Assembly: GCF_000010665.1 (NCBI RefSeq)
Contig: NC_012796.1
Coordinates: 4,059,501-4,123,500 of the forward strand
From: Solidesulfovibrio magneticus RS-1
Lineage (GTDB): Bacteria; Desulfobacterota; Desulfovibrionia; Desulfovibrionales; Desulfovibrionaceae
Direction: 5' to 3'
DNA length: 64,000 bases
In this document: piece after piece, positions 54,801 through 63,165 of the stretch
Numbering within the stretch: the first letter of the stretch is position 1
Layout of the letters: every line of letters starts with the position of its first letter
Translations under genes and position numbers: made by a program
Notes under the pieces: generated by a model
Databases searched by the model: none
What the model saw: only the letters and a program-made list of their open reading frames with translations
What the model was told of the DNA's origin: nothing

Positions 54801-56532
54801 CCGAGCTTTCGATTGGAAATCAATAACTTTTAAAAATGATCAAATTGATTCAATTGATCAAAATGAAATCAAATCGTTTACTTTAAAATTATTTACTTTG
54901 TACTTATATTTAAATGGAACAGAATGGGAGGTTAATCTCCCCATGCACCTTGTCCATAAAAATCAGGCCCGGGACACCAGAACTCAGCTCAAGAATGAAT
55001 TTGAGCACATGTCCAAGTATAAAATAAAATCTCTGCATTCAAAATATAACAATATCGAAGGAGTTGAAATTGAAAATAATGGTTTATATTTTTATGCAGC
55101 ATTGGCCAAGCTGGATATAATAAACAACGTCTTGCTGACGAGCTACAGACAAGAACATAATAACAACTACTTGGAATGTGACTTTAATATATTATTAGTA
55201 TATTTCAGCCAAAACAAGACATACACACTTACTAAGAATAAATTTCATGAATACCATGTCGATACAATTGATAATATAAAAACAAACGATAGCTATGATT
55301 TTGTAGTCACCAATAACCACAAGCAGTGCTTTAATTGTTTTAATAAAAATACCGCAGGAAGTGTTCACGATATATTTTTAACACACAGAATTATATTCAA
55401 TAATAATTCAGATACAAGTCTTGATTTAATAGGCTTAGGGTCAAAATACGATGTAGAAACTGACTTTAGTACAGGATACAAATCTTGCAAATCAATATAC
55501 AACATATATCAAAAACAAATGGACTTATTAAAAACAAAGAAAATTTGTTACATATACCAGATGGAATCAGAGATATTATTGCTTAACAACAAATATCTTA
55601 AAAGTAATGGTTTTTCCGTCAACGGCGAGAAGCTTGACCAGATGAAGGCTATTGCGAGCACTGCCAACAATTCAAATGACGAACGAACTCTTGAGACGAT
55701 CGAAAAGTTAGTGCAAAAAGACGAGAAATTCCCCAGTATTATAAATCAAATTGAAACTACCACAGGGAGAAGCGGATATAGAATCCTTTCAACTCTGAAT
55801 AAAAAATTTAGATTATTATTCTTACCAAGTGAAGGCCATGTTATTTTGGCATTTGATATGAAACACTTTGAGCCAACCATTATATCCAGCTTGTCAAATG
55901 ATACATACGCATTGGGACTGATAAACTCAGGAAAAGATATTTACACTGAAGTCGCCATGTCAATTTCTGGAGCATTAAATGAGGAGCGATTTAACGACAG
56001 ATCCTTTGGAAAGGTGCTGTTTAATATTGCCATAAATGGCGGAAATGAACATGCCTTGGTCTCTAGATGCTATGAAACGAACGTTATAATTACTCGGTCA
56101 TGTTCAGCAGAAATTTTCAACAATTTTAGAAATATGTTTCCTGTAATATTTCAGTTCCAAAATAGAATTCTCCATATGGCTCGTACATACGGCAAGATGT
56201 ATACAAAATTTTCAAGAGTACTTTACGTCGATGACAATGTGAAAGATTCAACCATTGTTAATTTTGTTGTCCAAGGGTCAGGGGCTGATGCCTTCAAAAG
56301 GTTACTGCTGAAAGTCAATGATTTCTTGAATCATCCCGAGGAAGATATATTGTTTCATCATTTCGACGCCCTGTATATCCAGGTGCCTGAGCACGGTGCC
56401 GCCAAACGCATGGAGGCGCTCAGGGAGATAATTGAGGATAGTCTGTCGTCCGACTTTGGCAATGTCCGATTCTCGGTTGCTGCCTCGATGCGCAGATCCT
56501 GGGCCGAGGAGGACACCATTATACAGGTTTAG
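51880..56532 (+). CDS. putative primase-helicase-family A DNA polymerase fusion
   Basis: A 1550-residue protein with three enzymatic parts. (1) Residues 1-290: AEP-type primase features, FVDIDPF (D63, D65) and GGYGFRA (109-114), though the usual His after Gly is Arg. (2) Zinc-binding cluster at C291, C294, C312, C317. (3) Helicase, 370-830: Walker A PGSGKTH (380-386), cysteine cluster C439, C441, C460, C463, C469, Walker B IIDEN (DE at 506-507), and LLQLIHRVRPVR (814-823, motif VI). (4) Family A polymerase from about 1240: motif A AFDMKHFEP (D1326, E1331), motif B RSFGKVLFNIAINGG (R1374, K1378), QGSGADAFK, and motif C HHFDALYIQV (D1496). The region between 900 and 1240 is unassigned. It is AT-rich. 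Domain calls are by motif only. Confidence 0.8.
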   Translation: MDNSKITFKIELAGKSPYSTSTKSDYIKFLESNLSDIYQGNIGLYWSRLIESDGQKLYFPFVDIDPFLDKVSHGEIELINDSIFRVKIFIQALSKLGVLNRFKFIATGGYGFRAISNILLSQDDYDGFVGFIKTELNSCLIDYQPSENTTAPYQILARKDNPFQNHKQLVGRHSTLVDSNGIMDGFGYYDYCSITSNELNPYSYVEAARELLIFTIISDVSSLGEFGSKIQLYKELRKDYADRKIKFFDISKKFKAISSDKTFEILNSHGYSFKEIDKGIGKIYTFSDKTCPACGHSNGNAFVTPPYFRLKCFRSTCPASISNGGMSLNEWSGLFLQNENKSQPLVDPNITPLRMTLDEAQQAITDSLNSNSDVFLKVTPGSGKTHLALEYACEQALRGNKIIYSTYNVAQADEAFNVALQNLANNNLTHRLHTQEASCNCQDDYKSMVNLGYSPSTLLCKRCSGKVNCGYHTERTQMYPGIYFTTHHMLRELDPDIFDADITIIDENILPLALSENKSFSEADLRALSAHVEGHSAAIIGEIIKLVTDVYNKKTSKYHEILLVKNYHETNHDNVLDFLSRKLSTTSVSIIETINNTVEILKKNYSQLYVSQVNYNAVRWLSGFYEEDVFSCIYFKNNGIVEFYTKQINKSLLFNSRYIFLDATGNDLIVNKICNKSVQPKNIDIDWNCRATFIEKNIKKSTDIHDNEMSEIIETGLSHFTRDKVLIVSFKSNCEQLLNICSEIKPDTQFEFYNFFGQKGTNQFKDFDAIFVIGLPYPNINTAWQDAHILFPGVDQDGLRDSWPYIAMESELLQLIHRVRPVRKDHPIELVVAGNSYPGSLPEPSQRISFKRREDPVGTAVDRLRKFIDYFGFYDVTLEYIAGVATTDSESKATQFRKLLFDTIGHLVAQHKAQYLKAGPDCEGTEGTHTCSRSTLSIHHVISNLYVHLQKLKIIDTERKAQSSTIIDTIMEIDRAFDWKSITFKNDQIDSIDQNEIKSFTLKLFTLYLYLNGTEWEVNLPMHLVHKNQARDTRTQLKNEFEHMSKYKIKSLHSKYNNIEGVEIENNGLYFYAALAKLDIINNVLLTSYRQEHNNNYLECDFNILLVYFSQNKTYTLTKNKFHEYHVDTIDNIKTNDSYDFVVTNNHKQCFNCFNKNTAGSVHDIFLTHRIIFNNNSDTSLDLIGLGSKYDVETDFSTGYKSCKSIYNIYQKQMDLLKTKKICYIYQMESEILLLNNKYLKSNGFSVNGEKLDQMKAIASTANNSNDERTLETIEKLVQKDEKFPSIINQIETTTGRSGYRILSTLNKKFRLLFLPSEGHVILAFDMKHFEPTIISSLSNDTYALGLINSGKDIYTEVAMSISGALNEERFNDRSFGKVLFNIAINGGNEHALVSRCYETNVIITRSCSAEIFNNFRNMFPVIFQFQNRILHMARTYGKMYTKFSRVLYVDDNVKDSTIVNFVVQGSGADAFKRLLLKVNDFLNHPEEDILFHHFDALYIQVPEHGAAKRMEALREIIEDSLSSDFGNVRFSVAASMRRSWAEEDTIIQV

Positions 56533-56810
56533 TCGGCCGGTACCTGACCGATTTGACCAGAAATCCGCAAGCGATGGCTATTTCGTCCCAGGACGCCGCT
56601 GGTTGCGTTTTCCTGGCCAAGACGACCTTTGCCCTGCCTTGGAGCAAGAACTGCGCTTACACGGCGAATTTGGAGCGTCTGCCGGCAAGGAATATTTTAG
56701 TGCTACCAGACAGTTGCTGGCTATCAGTGTCTTAACTTCTAAAATGAACTTTTAAAGTAAATTTGTTGTTTTGAAAAAAACCTAAATAAAACACAAGAAT
56801 TGAGGGAAAG

Positions 56811-57098
56811 ATGAAAAGTGAAAAGTTGTACAATTTAATTGTAAGGGCAGGATCATTAAAACATGATGCTGATGCATTGGGCGACACCCCGCAGAAGGCT
56901 TTAATCAATCTTCGCAAGATTTTTAAGTTAAGATTGTTTTTGATTAAGAACAAATATGTTATCTCTAATCCTACTCCTCGGCCAATAGACCAAGGATTTT
57001 CTCGGCAAGAGCGTAAACGTAAACTCAGACTGGCATTCAAAAATAAAAAAATAATGTTTCCAGAGTATCCGCATCTGAAGGACTTTGAAAATGAATAA
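56811..57098 (+). CDS. unknown small protein
   Basis: A 95-residue protein, Lys/Leu-rich, mainly helical (DTPQKALINLRKIFKLRLF and then SRQERKRKLRLAFKNKK). GAGGGAAAG precedes the ATG. It overlaps the next gene by eight bases, so the two are probably translated together. The 278 bases before it hold a GC-rich frame I do not support as a gene. No family recognised. Confidence 0.6.
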   Translation: MKSEKLYNLIVRAGSLKHDADALGDTPQKALINLRKIFKLRLFLIKNKYVISNPTPRPIDQGFSRQERKRKLRLAFKNKKIMFPEYPHLKDFENE

Positions 57099-57624
57099 AC
57101 TTGGCAAATTACAAAAAGCAATTATTCATTTATTCCATGACGACGATTATATCGGGGTAGACCAAGTAATTGAGCATTTAAATTTACAGCGCACCCGTTC
57201 AAATCTTGTTTCAGTTCGTAGAGCTTTTCACCTTTTACGAAAACGAGGAGTGCTAAATGTTGCCAAATACGATTATGACGATGGTCACGCCTGGGGTTTG
57301 ATAGCTTGGTTGCCACACACCAAGTCACCAACGGTCACTGAAGAAATAAAAGTGACGGATGTCGAAAGTGTTGTGCTGAATTTTTTAAATTATTTAAAAG
57401 AAGAATTTAATTCAGACTCTGGTGTAGACTACAAAATCATTCTCAAATACATTAAAAAATTAAATGGTAAAATCGGAAATATTCATGAAGATGACGCAAG
57501 AGTTCCCGTGTCTTATCACAGGGCCTTAAAATCACTTGCTACTAAAAACAGTATCGTTCTTGATTTCATCAAAGACAATGGAAGAATCGAGGCTGTTTCC
57601 TTGAATTCGTCCAATAATATATAA
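57091..57624 (+). CDS. winged-helix-like unknown protein
   Basis: A 177-residue protein. Residues 1-60 look like a winged-helix DNA-binding region: KLGKLQKAIIHLFHDDDY, VDQVIEHLNLQRTRSNLVSV and RRAFHLLRKRGVLNV. The C-terminal half repeats a similar arrangement (VVLNFLNYLKEEF, YHRALKSLATKNSIVLDF), so it may contain two related domains. The ATG at 57091 follows AAGGA; a TTG two codons earlier is possible. Likely a regulator, but unproven. Confidence 0.6.
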   Translation: MNKLGKLQKAIIHLFHDDDYIGVDQVIEHLNLQRTRSNLVSVRRAFHLLRKRGVLNVAKYDYDDGHAWGLIAWLPHTKSPTVTEEIKVTDVESVVLNFLNYLKEEFNSDSGVDYKIILKYIKKLNGKIGNIHEDDARVPVSYHRALKSLATKNSIVLDFIKDNGRIEAVSLNSSNNI

Positions 57625-57665
57625 TGGTTTATCTCGTGATTCTCTAGATAGATTTCAAAACAAAC

Positions 57666-57706
57666 AAAAAACTCCCCTAGGTCTTGGTGGATCTGGGGGT
57701 TTTTTG
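57666..57706. terminator. bidirectional terminator
   Basis: AAAAAACTCCCC and GGGGGTTTTTT are inverted about a 23-base loop, with T-runs on both strands. It separates the plus-strand winged-helix gene from the minus-strand zinc-ribbon gene. Confidence 0.75.
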
Positions 57707-57729
57707 TTTTGTGTAAGACAAAATGGGTG

Positions 57730-58014
57730 CTACTTGTAGCTGTTGTTTGATGTTATCTTATTGTCGTTACTATTAATTACTTCAATTATTTGATCATAAC
57801 GTTCATGTCCGCTCTCACCACCCATCCGCACGACATACGATAAGAGTTTTGCAACAGGCAGCTTGCCAATGCACCGGTCGCACAGGGTGAGCATGCAATT
57901 GCTCGTGCCAACTTCAATTCCACCGTCATGAAATCTCTCGTAGTTTAGATTTAATGAATAAAAATAAGTACTTTCAATAATATCTTTGCCACACAAATCG
58001 CATTCAAATATCAT
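57730..58014 (-). CDS. small zinc-ribbon-like protein
   Basis: A 94-residue protein. CDLCGKDI at residues 5-12 and CMLTLCDRCIGK near residues 40-51 give two Cys-x2-Cys pairs for one metal. GGAGG lies a few bases before the ATG. I recognise no family. It lies divergent to the cyclotransferase-like gene. Confidence 0.65.
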   Translation of the reverse strand: MIFECDLCGKDIIESTYFYSLNLNYERFHDGGIEVGTSNCMLTLCDRCIGKLPVAKLLSYVVRMGGESGHERYDQIIEVINSNDNKITSNNSYK

Positions 58015-58143
58015 AACATACCTCCATTTTTCTCTGAAAATGTTTTACTGAAAAATTTTTTTCTGAAAGTAAATTTCGAGTTGACAAATTTTTAGGTACG
58101 TATATTCGACGATCCATAGTTTTAAAACAATGGAGAGCGACAC

Positions 58144-58545
58144 GTGATACCAATGAATCTCTTTGTTTACGGCACACTCCGCCAGGGACAATCTAACTAC
58201 CAACGTCTCCTTAACGGAAGAGAAGGATTTGAATTTGTCGGTCCTGCGACGACGGTAAACAAGTACACCATGTTTTCGTCAGGGATTCCATTCGTCCACA
58301 AGCAACCAGAGACGTCTTTAATCAAAGGTGAAGTGATCATGGTCTGGGACAATAAGTTGATCAAATCGCTGGATGCCTTGGAGGGCCATCGGGACGGCGA
58401 GCGCCAAGGCTACCATCGGGAACAGACGCCTGTCCGATTAGATAATGGAATGAACATGTCCGCTTGGATCTATTTTTTTTACGGGGTCCCTCATGGTTCC
58501 ATTGTCCACTCTGGCGATTGGTTGGGTCGAAATAACAATAAATAA
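58144..58545 (+). CDS. gamma-glutamylcyclotransferase-like (AIG2/GGCT) protein
   Basis: A 133-residue GGCT-fold protein. LFVYGTLRQGQSNYQ is the substrate-binding loop and ALEGHRDG carries the catalytic-type Glu. Family members cyclise gamma-glutamyl groups or modify other gamma-linked amino acids. The GTG at 58144 is preferred because GGAG lies about nine bases upstream; an ATG three codons later is possible. The next gene encodes an N-formylglutamate-amidohydrolase-like protein, so the pair could act on gamma-glutamyl compounds. Confidence 0.8.
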   Translation: MIPMNLFVYGTLRQGQSNYQRLLNGREGFEFVGPATTVNKYTMFSSGIPFVHKQPETSLIKGEVIMVWDNKLIKSLDALEGHRDGERQGYHREQTPVRLDNGMNMSAWIYFFYGVPHGSIVHSGDWLGRNNNK

Positions 58546-58558
58546 CGAGAATGTTGCC

Positions 58559-59278
58559 GTGAAAGTTAACTACAAATATATGGACTACGTCAGGTATTGG
58601 CCTGGAGATTCGCGTATCCAGGTGATTATTGATGCACCTCACTGTGCCGGTGAGCCGAACGAGTCCGATGAGAGGACGTTGGAACTTTCACACGACTTGG
58701 CCGAAGTCACTGGTGCTGGAGTGATTCAATCGTTGGTCCCCAGGACCCTAGCTGACCTCAATCGTGATATTGACTTCAGTAATGCTGCCTCGGTTCAAGC
58801 GCATGCCCAACAACGAAAAGCTTTGTCCCACATCCTTAGGCATAAAAATGCCATTAATGGTGGAAAAGAAGTCAACAACTGTTTTTTGTATATCTCCCTG
58901 CACGGCATGAAGAATTATTTTTCTGCCGACTTGGTGCCGATCGACATAGAACTTGGCACTAGATGGGGAGCGTTGTGCGACGAAGACACTGCACAGTATT
59001 TAAAGGTTGTCTTGGGTGACTCTGGAACTTACAATGTTTTGTTGGACAATAGATTTATTGGGACAAAGTGCCTGTACCGGCATATCAACGGAGATCCTCG
59101 AGTGCCAAGCTATAAAGGGTATGGACGGAATTTCAAAGTTATCCAGGTCGAACTGAGTCATGACCTTCGATTTAATTATTACAGCACAACATTAAAAGCA
59201 TTAGCCGTGGCTATTGCTTCGATTCAGCAGAGTTTATTTAAGAGCAATAAGAATAGACTACACGCGATGATTAACTAA
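58559..59278 (+). CDS. N-formylglutamate-amidohydrolase-like protein
   Basis: A 239-residue protein. The pattern IIDAPHCAGEPNESDERTL, then SLVPRTLADLNRD, FLYISLHGMKNY and VIQVELSHDLR follows N-formylglutamate amidohydrolase-type hydrolases, with a D-L-N-R motif and His residues for metal. The start is uncertain: GTG at 58559 or ATG at 58580; I use the first because it follows the preceding stop closely. Fold assignment is by eye and the substrate is unknown. Adjacent to a GGCT-like gene. Confidence 0.55.
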   Translation: MKVNYKYMDYVRYWPGDSRIQVIIDAPHCAGEPNESDERTLELSHDLAEVTGAGVIQSLVPRTLADLNRDIDFSNAASVQAHAQQRKALSHILRHKNAINGGKEVNNCFLYISLHGMKNYFSADLVPIDIELGTRWGALCDEDTAQYLKVVLGDSGTYNVLLDNRFIGTKCLYRHINGDPRVPSYKGYGRNFKVIQVELSHDLRFNYYSTTLKALAVAIASIQQSLFKSNKNRLHAMIN

Positions 59279-59290
59279 AGGGAGATGGAA

Positions 59291-59590
59291 ATGTTCACAT
59301 TGATCGGTCGAACGTTCATTGCTTACGATGACAAGAACCTTGGTAGATCAACTGTAGGTTTGCTTACTCAGTCCCAGGGTAACACCAACGAGGACGAATG
59401 GTTTTCGTTGCTGGTGAATTTGTTTGAAAGCAATTCCAAGATTTACGTAGGTGCATTTCGTGGAATGGCAATAGACATTGACGAAGTAAAATCAATTATT
59501 TTTCATGATGCCAACCAAGCTCAGGAAAGAATAAATATGTTAAAAGATTTGATTCTGGATATGCTTCAAAAATTTGAAAACAAGCTATAG
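59291..59590 (+). CDS. unknown small protein
   Basis: A 99-residue protein starting at the ATG with GGGAG six to seven bases upstream. Contains YDDKNLGRSTVGLL and INMLKDLILDMLQKFE, otherwise no motif. It follows the amidohydrolase-like gene by 12 bases on the same strand, so it may be in the same operon. Confidence 0.5.
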   Translation: MFTLIGRTFIAYDDKNLGRSTVGLLTQSQGNTNEDEWFSLLVNLFESNSKIYVGAFRGMAIDIDEVKSIIFHDANQAQERINMLKDLILDMLQKFENKL

Positions 59591-59668
59591 TCAGTCTTAT
59601 GATTTTGCAAAATTGTTTGGACAATATTCAACTCAGGCTGTTTTCCAACCATTCTTTTAAACGCGACT

Positions 59669-59713
59669 CAAAACAGGCCCTTGTCACTCAAAGAGAGACA
59701 AGGGCCTGTTTTG
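59669..59713. terminator. strong bidirectional terminator
   Basis: CAAAACAGGCCCTTGTC (59669-59685) and GACAAGGGCCTGTTTTG (59697-59713) form a perfect 17-bp stem, with T-runs on either strand. It ends the plus-strand genes and the minus-strand gene at 59714. Confidence 0.9.
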
Positions 59714-60763
59714 CTAAAACTCTTGCGCTATTTGCTTGACACCATTTTCGTGAAACCATTTAATGGTTGACAGGTCCATGCATTCAATAAAATTTTCAAA
59801 AGATATAGTTTTGCTTACGCCGTGATACAATTCTTTCGCTTCTTTGGAATTACATTTACTTTTGATCAACAGGTCTTCAGGGGTGCCTTTCATCCCTGGC
59901 GTTAAAAAAGTAATCCCCCGGGCGAGTCCTTCGTATGTCCATATGGGCATATAGCCAACTTTGCGATAATAAACTTTAGATAAATCACAATCCTCTGCAA
60001 CCTGGTTTACGTATTGATATGTCACATAGCCTGGGGTGCACATCCTATAAAGCGCGATAGCCGGGATGTACTTTTGATTATAGAATACCTCGCAAACTTC
60101 GAGTTTGTTTTTGTCGTAAAGGCAAGAAAACAATTCCCCGCTTGCGTCATAGGAAAGGGGACTTTCAACACATCGTTCAGACATCCTTTGCAAGGCATGA
60201 TTTGAGTACGCGACGATGCAGCCTTCGTCTCCAATTTGTACAATTTGCTGCTTTGGCGAATAATACGCCAAACCTTTCGGAGTAGATCTGGAGAGCAAAC
60301 CCCTAAAAGATATTACCCAGTCCCTGCTCAGCATAAAGCTACAATCATTAGTTGGAAGAAAGCTTTTCAAAATACCCTTTCTATTTAAATAAGTAAAAAC
60401 CCAATTGCCAAGCAGCTTCTGCGTTTCTCCAAATAAATCTGCTTGGTCATTGTCGTCTAAACTCGGAATTGGAATATCCATTACGGCCTCAACTCCGTAT
60501 TTTTTTATACGCTTAAGAACTCTTCTGTATCTGATATCGACACATGACATTTTGCTGCAATCAAATTCACCAAGAGCATACTTGACGGCTTCGACAAACT
60601 TCGGAGACACTGATTTTTTGTCATATTCTTGAAATACAAATTTAGGATATGCTTCTTTTTTAGCTTTTTCGAAATATGATTTTTTTATTTTGGAAATCTT
60701 CATTTTTCTTTTTTTCTTTTTATTTTCTACTTTCTTTTGACTTGCTCTCTGTGAAATTGCCAT
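59714..60763 (-). CDS. unknown protein with lysine-rich N-terminus
   Basis: A 349-residue protein. Residues 1-40 are very basic (KKVENKKKKRKMKISKIKKS), suggesting nucleic acid binding. The middle has GCIVAYSNHALQRMSERCV, a H-x3-R-x3-R arrangement seen in some toxin-like nucleases, but this is weak. GAGGAG lies seven bases before the ATG at 60763, and the open frame further upstream has different composition. I do not recognise a family. Confidence 0.6.
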   Translation of the reverse strand: MAISQRASQKKVENKKKKRKMKISKIKKSYFEKAKKEAYPKFVFQEYDKKSVSPKFVEAVKYALGEFDCSKMSCVDIRYRRVLKRIKKYGVEAVMDIPIPSLDDNDQADLFGETQKLLGNWVFTYLNRKGILKSFLPTNDCSFMLSRDWVISFRGLLSRSTPKGLAYYSPKQQIVQIGDEGCIVAYSNHALQRMSERCVESPLSYDASGELFSCLYDKNKLEVCEVFYNQKYIPAIALYRMCTPGYVTYQYVNQVAEDCDLSKVYYRKVGYMPIWTYEGLARGITFLTPGMKGTPEDLLIKSKCNSKEAKELYHGVSKTISFENFIECMDLSTIKWFHENGVKQIAQEF

Positions 60764-61318
60764 AACTGCACTCCTCTTTTGCCCAAACAGCAAATTTGAA
60801 TTGCTTTGCACCCGAAGCACTCGCTGCTGACCCGAGGAACTTAGATCGTTTCCACGTATCCAGGCGGACTCACCTTGGAGCCAAATCGGATCCCTAAGGT
60901 GGAATTGGCTGCTCAACCATTTTTGTGCAGGCGAAGAGGAAGGAGCTTGGCAGGAGATCACGGCTTACGCATCTGGGGCCAGCGTCAAAGGTGGCGGCAA
61001 AAGACGAGCGCTTTTCTGATCAAATCATGACGGTTGCCATCTAAGTGTCAACCATAATCGAACGTCCGGCCTCGACACGCATGACAGCGGCAATGGGCGG
61101 GTCCCTCCTGACTGCTGTCGTCAACCGAAACTGTGGAATTCGAGTTTCACTGGACAGCGCCCAAGCCGACCAAGCTAACCAGCAGCGACGATCAATAAGT
61201 GTACCAAATGCCTCGAAATATTTTTTTCTAGGCATTCTAAAGAATGTAAATAATCAATGGATTTTTTATTGATCTATGGTGCGATCCTGGGTAGAACGAA
61301 AACAAAGGAGGGTAAAAG
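60764..61318. other. intergenic region, possible gene remnants
   Basis: A 555-base stretch without a supported gene. The first half is GC-rich and may be decayed coding DNA; the second half becomes AT-rich before the recombinase. Confidence 0.4.
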
Positions 61319-62020
61319 ATGGTCAACCACACCGACACCATTCCAATCAAGTGCTTTGGCTATATTCGAGTGAGCGGCGCGGCGCAGGTCGACGGAGACG
61401 GACCCGAACGGCAGGAGAAGGCCATCCGTGACTATGCTAATACGCATGGCCTGGAAGTGGCTGAGATATACATGGACGGTGGCGTGAGCGGAACCCTTGA
61501 GGACCGGCCGGCGCTTGCCGAAATGATGGTCAGCCTTGAGCAGAATGGACACGGTGTAAAGACGGTCCTGATCGAACGCCTGGACCGTCTGGCTCGAAAG
61601 TTGGCCGTGCAGGAAAATATCATCCGAGATTTGCACAAGCAGGGCGTGACCTTGATCTCGGCCGTCGAAGGCAAAGGACTGATGGATGACGACCCCACGC
61701 GGGTTCTTGTGCGGCAAATGCTCGGAGCCATTGCCGAGTACGAAAAGCAGATGCTGGTCCTCAAACTCAGGGCAGCCAGGAAGCGGACCAAGGCGAAGAC
61801 CGGCAAATGCGAGGGGCAGAAGGCTTTTATTGAAAGTGATCATGGAAAGGCCACAGTCCAGCAATTGATCAGCCTGCGCGAGTCAGGTCTTACCTGGCAA
61901 GAGGTCGCTGATCATCTAAATGGTGATGGTTTTGTGACTAAAAATGGTAAACCCTGGACAATGGTAAATGCGCAGCAAACCTGGCGCAACCATAGTAATT
62001 CGCAGCAATTGTTGTCTTGA
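61319..62020 (+). CDS. serine recombinase (resolvase/invertase family)
   Basis: A 233-residue serine recombinase. FGYIRVSGAAQVDGDGPERQ holds the catalytic Ser near residue 19, and VLIERLDRLARKLAVQEN the Arg residues of the active site. The C-terminus is short, with TWQEVADHLNGDGFVTKNG, like a small recombinase helix-turn-helix. AAAGGAGG precedes the ATG. It is followed by a small unknown protein; the same arrangement occurs again downstream. Confidence 0.9.
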   Translation: MVNHTDTIPIKCFGYIRVSGAAQVDGDGPERQEKAIRDYANTHGLEVAEIYMDGGVSGTLEDRPALAEMMVSLEQNGHGVKTVLIERLDRLARKLAVQENIIRDLHKQGVTLISAVEGKGLMDDDPTRVLVRQMLGAIAEYEKQMLVLKLRAARKRTKAKTGKCEGQKAFIESDHGKATVQQLISLRESGLTWQEVADHLNGDGFVTKNGKPWTMVNAQQTWRNHSNSQQLLS

Positions 62021-62170
62021 TATATTTATGCTTGTGATTGGCGATTTTCTGTGCGAATTGCTTTTAAAGCATTTTAAAAAAAACTCGACAAGTCAAATAC
62101 TTTTTTATGCAAATTTATAAATCATTATTCAACAAAGCGTATTGATGTTTTCATAAAATAGTTTATATTG

Positions 62171-62192
62171 CTCCTTGAATAAATTCAAGGAG
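62171..62192 (+). promoter_or_regulatory. palindrome enclosing the ribosome site
   Basis: CTCCTTGAAT-AA-ATTCAAGGAG is a perfect 10-bp inverted repeat, and its 3' arm contains the AAGGAG ribosome site of the gene at 62199. It could be an RNA hairpin blocking translation or an operator bound by a protein. Confidence 0.75.
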
Positions 62193-62198
62193 GCTTTT

Positions 62199-62891
62199 AT
62201 GGACTATGACACAGTTTATTTAACATGGGATGATTTGAAAGAACGGGGATGGTCAAGGCTTTTGATGTTGGCGTATTTTGGCGGACCTGATATTGTTTTG
62301 CAGCGATCCGAAGGGCAACAACCGCTTGAGCTTTTTGAAGAAGAAAGCGTTGTCTCTTGTGAAATTGGCCAAGACTCAAGAGATTTTTTTGACAAATATT
62401 CTGAATTAGTTTCAATGGCAATGGAAAGAAAATTATTTTATAATGAAAAAAGAAGTAATAATTTTTGCGAATCTTTTGATTTGCTAATTGACATGCCCGA
62501 CCTTGATACATTGCTCGACAGAGCAAGGACTGAGTACGATCGCAGAATGTTCTTAGAAACTGGTGATGAATTTCACCCCGACGGAGAGACTTGGTCTGAT
62601 TCAATTTCAGAAGACGCGCTGAAAAGGGTTGCCGTTCTGATGCTCAAAAATAGTTCAAATATCAACACTGCTCTTTCACATTTAAAAAACATAAAACATG
62701 GCCTTGCTGAACTGGGGATGCCAAGCGAAACATACATGTCTTGCGTCGATAAGTTGTACGATAAGTTTTACACTACTGTGAAAGAAAAATATCCCGATCT
62801 TGAAAGTGCGGCTTTGGAACTAAAACAATCAGAAACAATCGATGGATATACAAGTGAAAACATTTATCGAATTAAATCGATTTTCAACTAG
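62199..62891 (+). CDS. RGWS protein, copy 1 (unknown)
   Basis: A 230-residue protein. The N-terminus YLTWDDLKERGWSRLLM and then LAYFGGPDIVLQ resembles a small DNA-binding module seen in several island proteins. The rest is helical with no motif I recognise. The ATG at 62199 is preferred because AAGGAGG precedes it. A second gene with the same N-terminus starts at 63834, so the two are paralogues. Both follow serine recombinase genes, suggesting a linked module. Confidence 0.7.
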   Translation: MDYDTVYLTWDDLKERGWSRLLMLAYFGGPDIVLQRSEGQQPLELFEEESVVSCEIGQDSRDFFDKYSELVSMAMERKLFYNEKRSNNFCESFDLLIDMPDLDTLLDRARTEYDRRMFLETGDEFHPDGETWSDSISEDALKRVAVLMLKNSSNINTALSHLKNIKHGLAELGMPSETYMSCVDKLYDKFYTTVKEKYPDLESAALELKQSETIDGYTSENIYRIKSIFN

Positions 62892-63165
62892 TATTATCTG
62901 CTGCGGGTGCCATCAAGCACAAACTCAAGCCAATGTGGTGCAAATAAAGACCGTCGTTGCCAAATAGCAATTAGATGGATTTCTTGAACAGCTACTGAAC
63001 AATGCAATCGACGCCTGGAGGCGGCAAGATCTCTGGGCGTTGACTGCATATCGAAATACAAATATGGTCATCCAAAAAACTAGGAATATATCTTAAACAC
63101 TGTTTCCAGGGGATTCTAGTGATCTTCGCCATTCACCAAAGCAAGGGCAATCCTAAAGTCTAATT

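Noticed and set aside
56553-56735. Plus-strand frame of 60 residues after the large fusion gene
   Set aside because: No clear ribosome site and GC-rich composition unlike the neighbours; may be decayed DNA.
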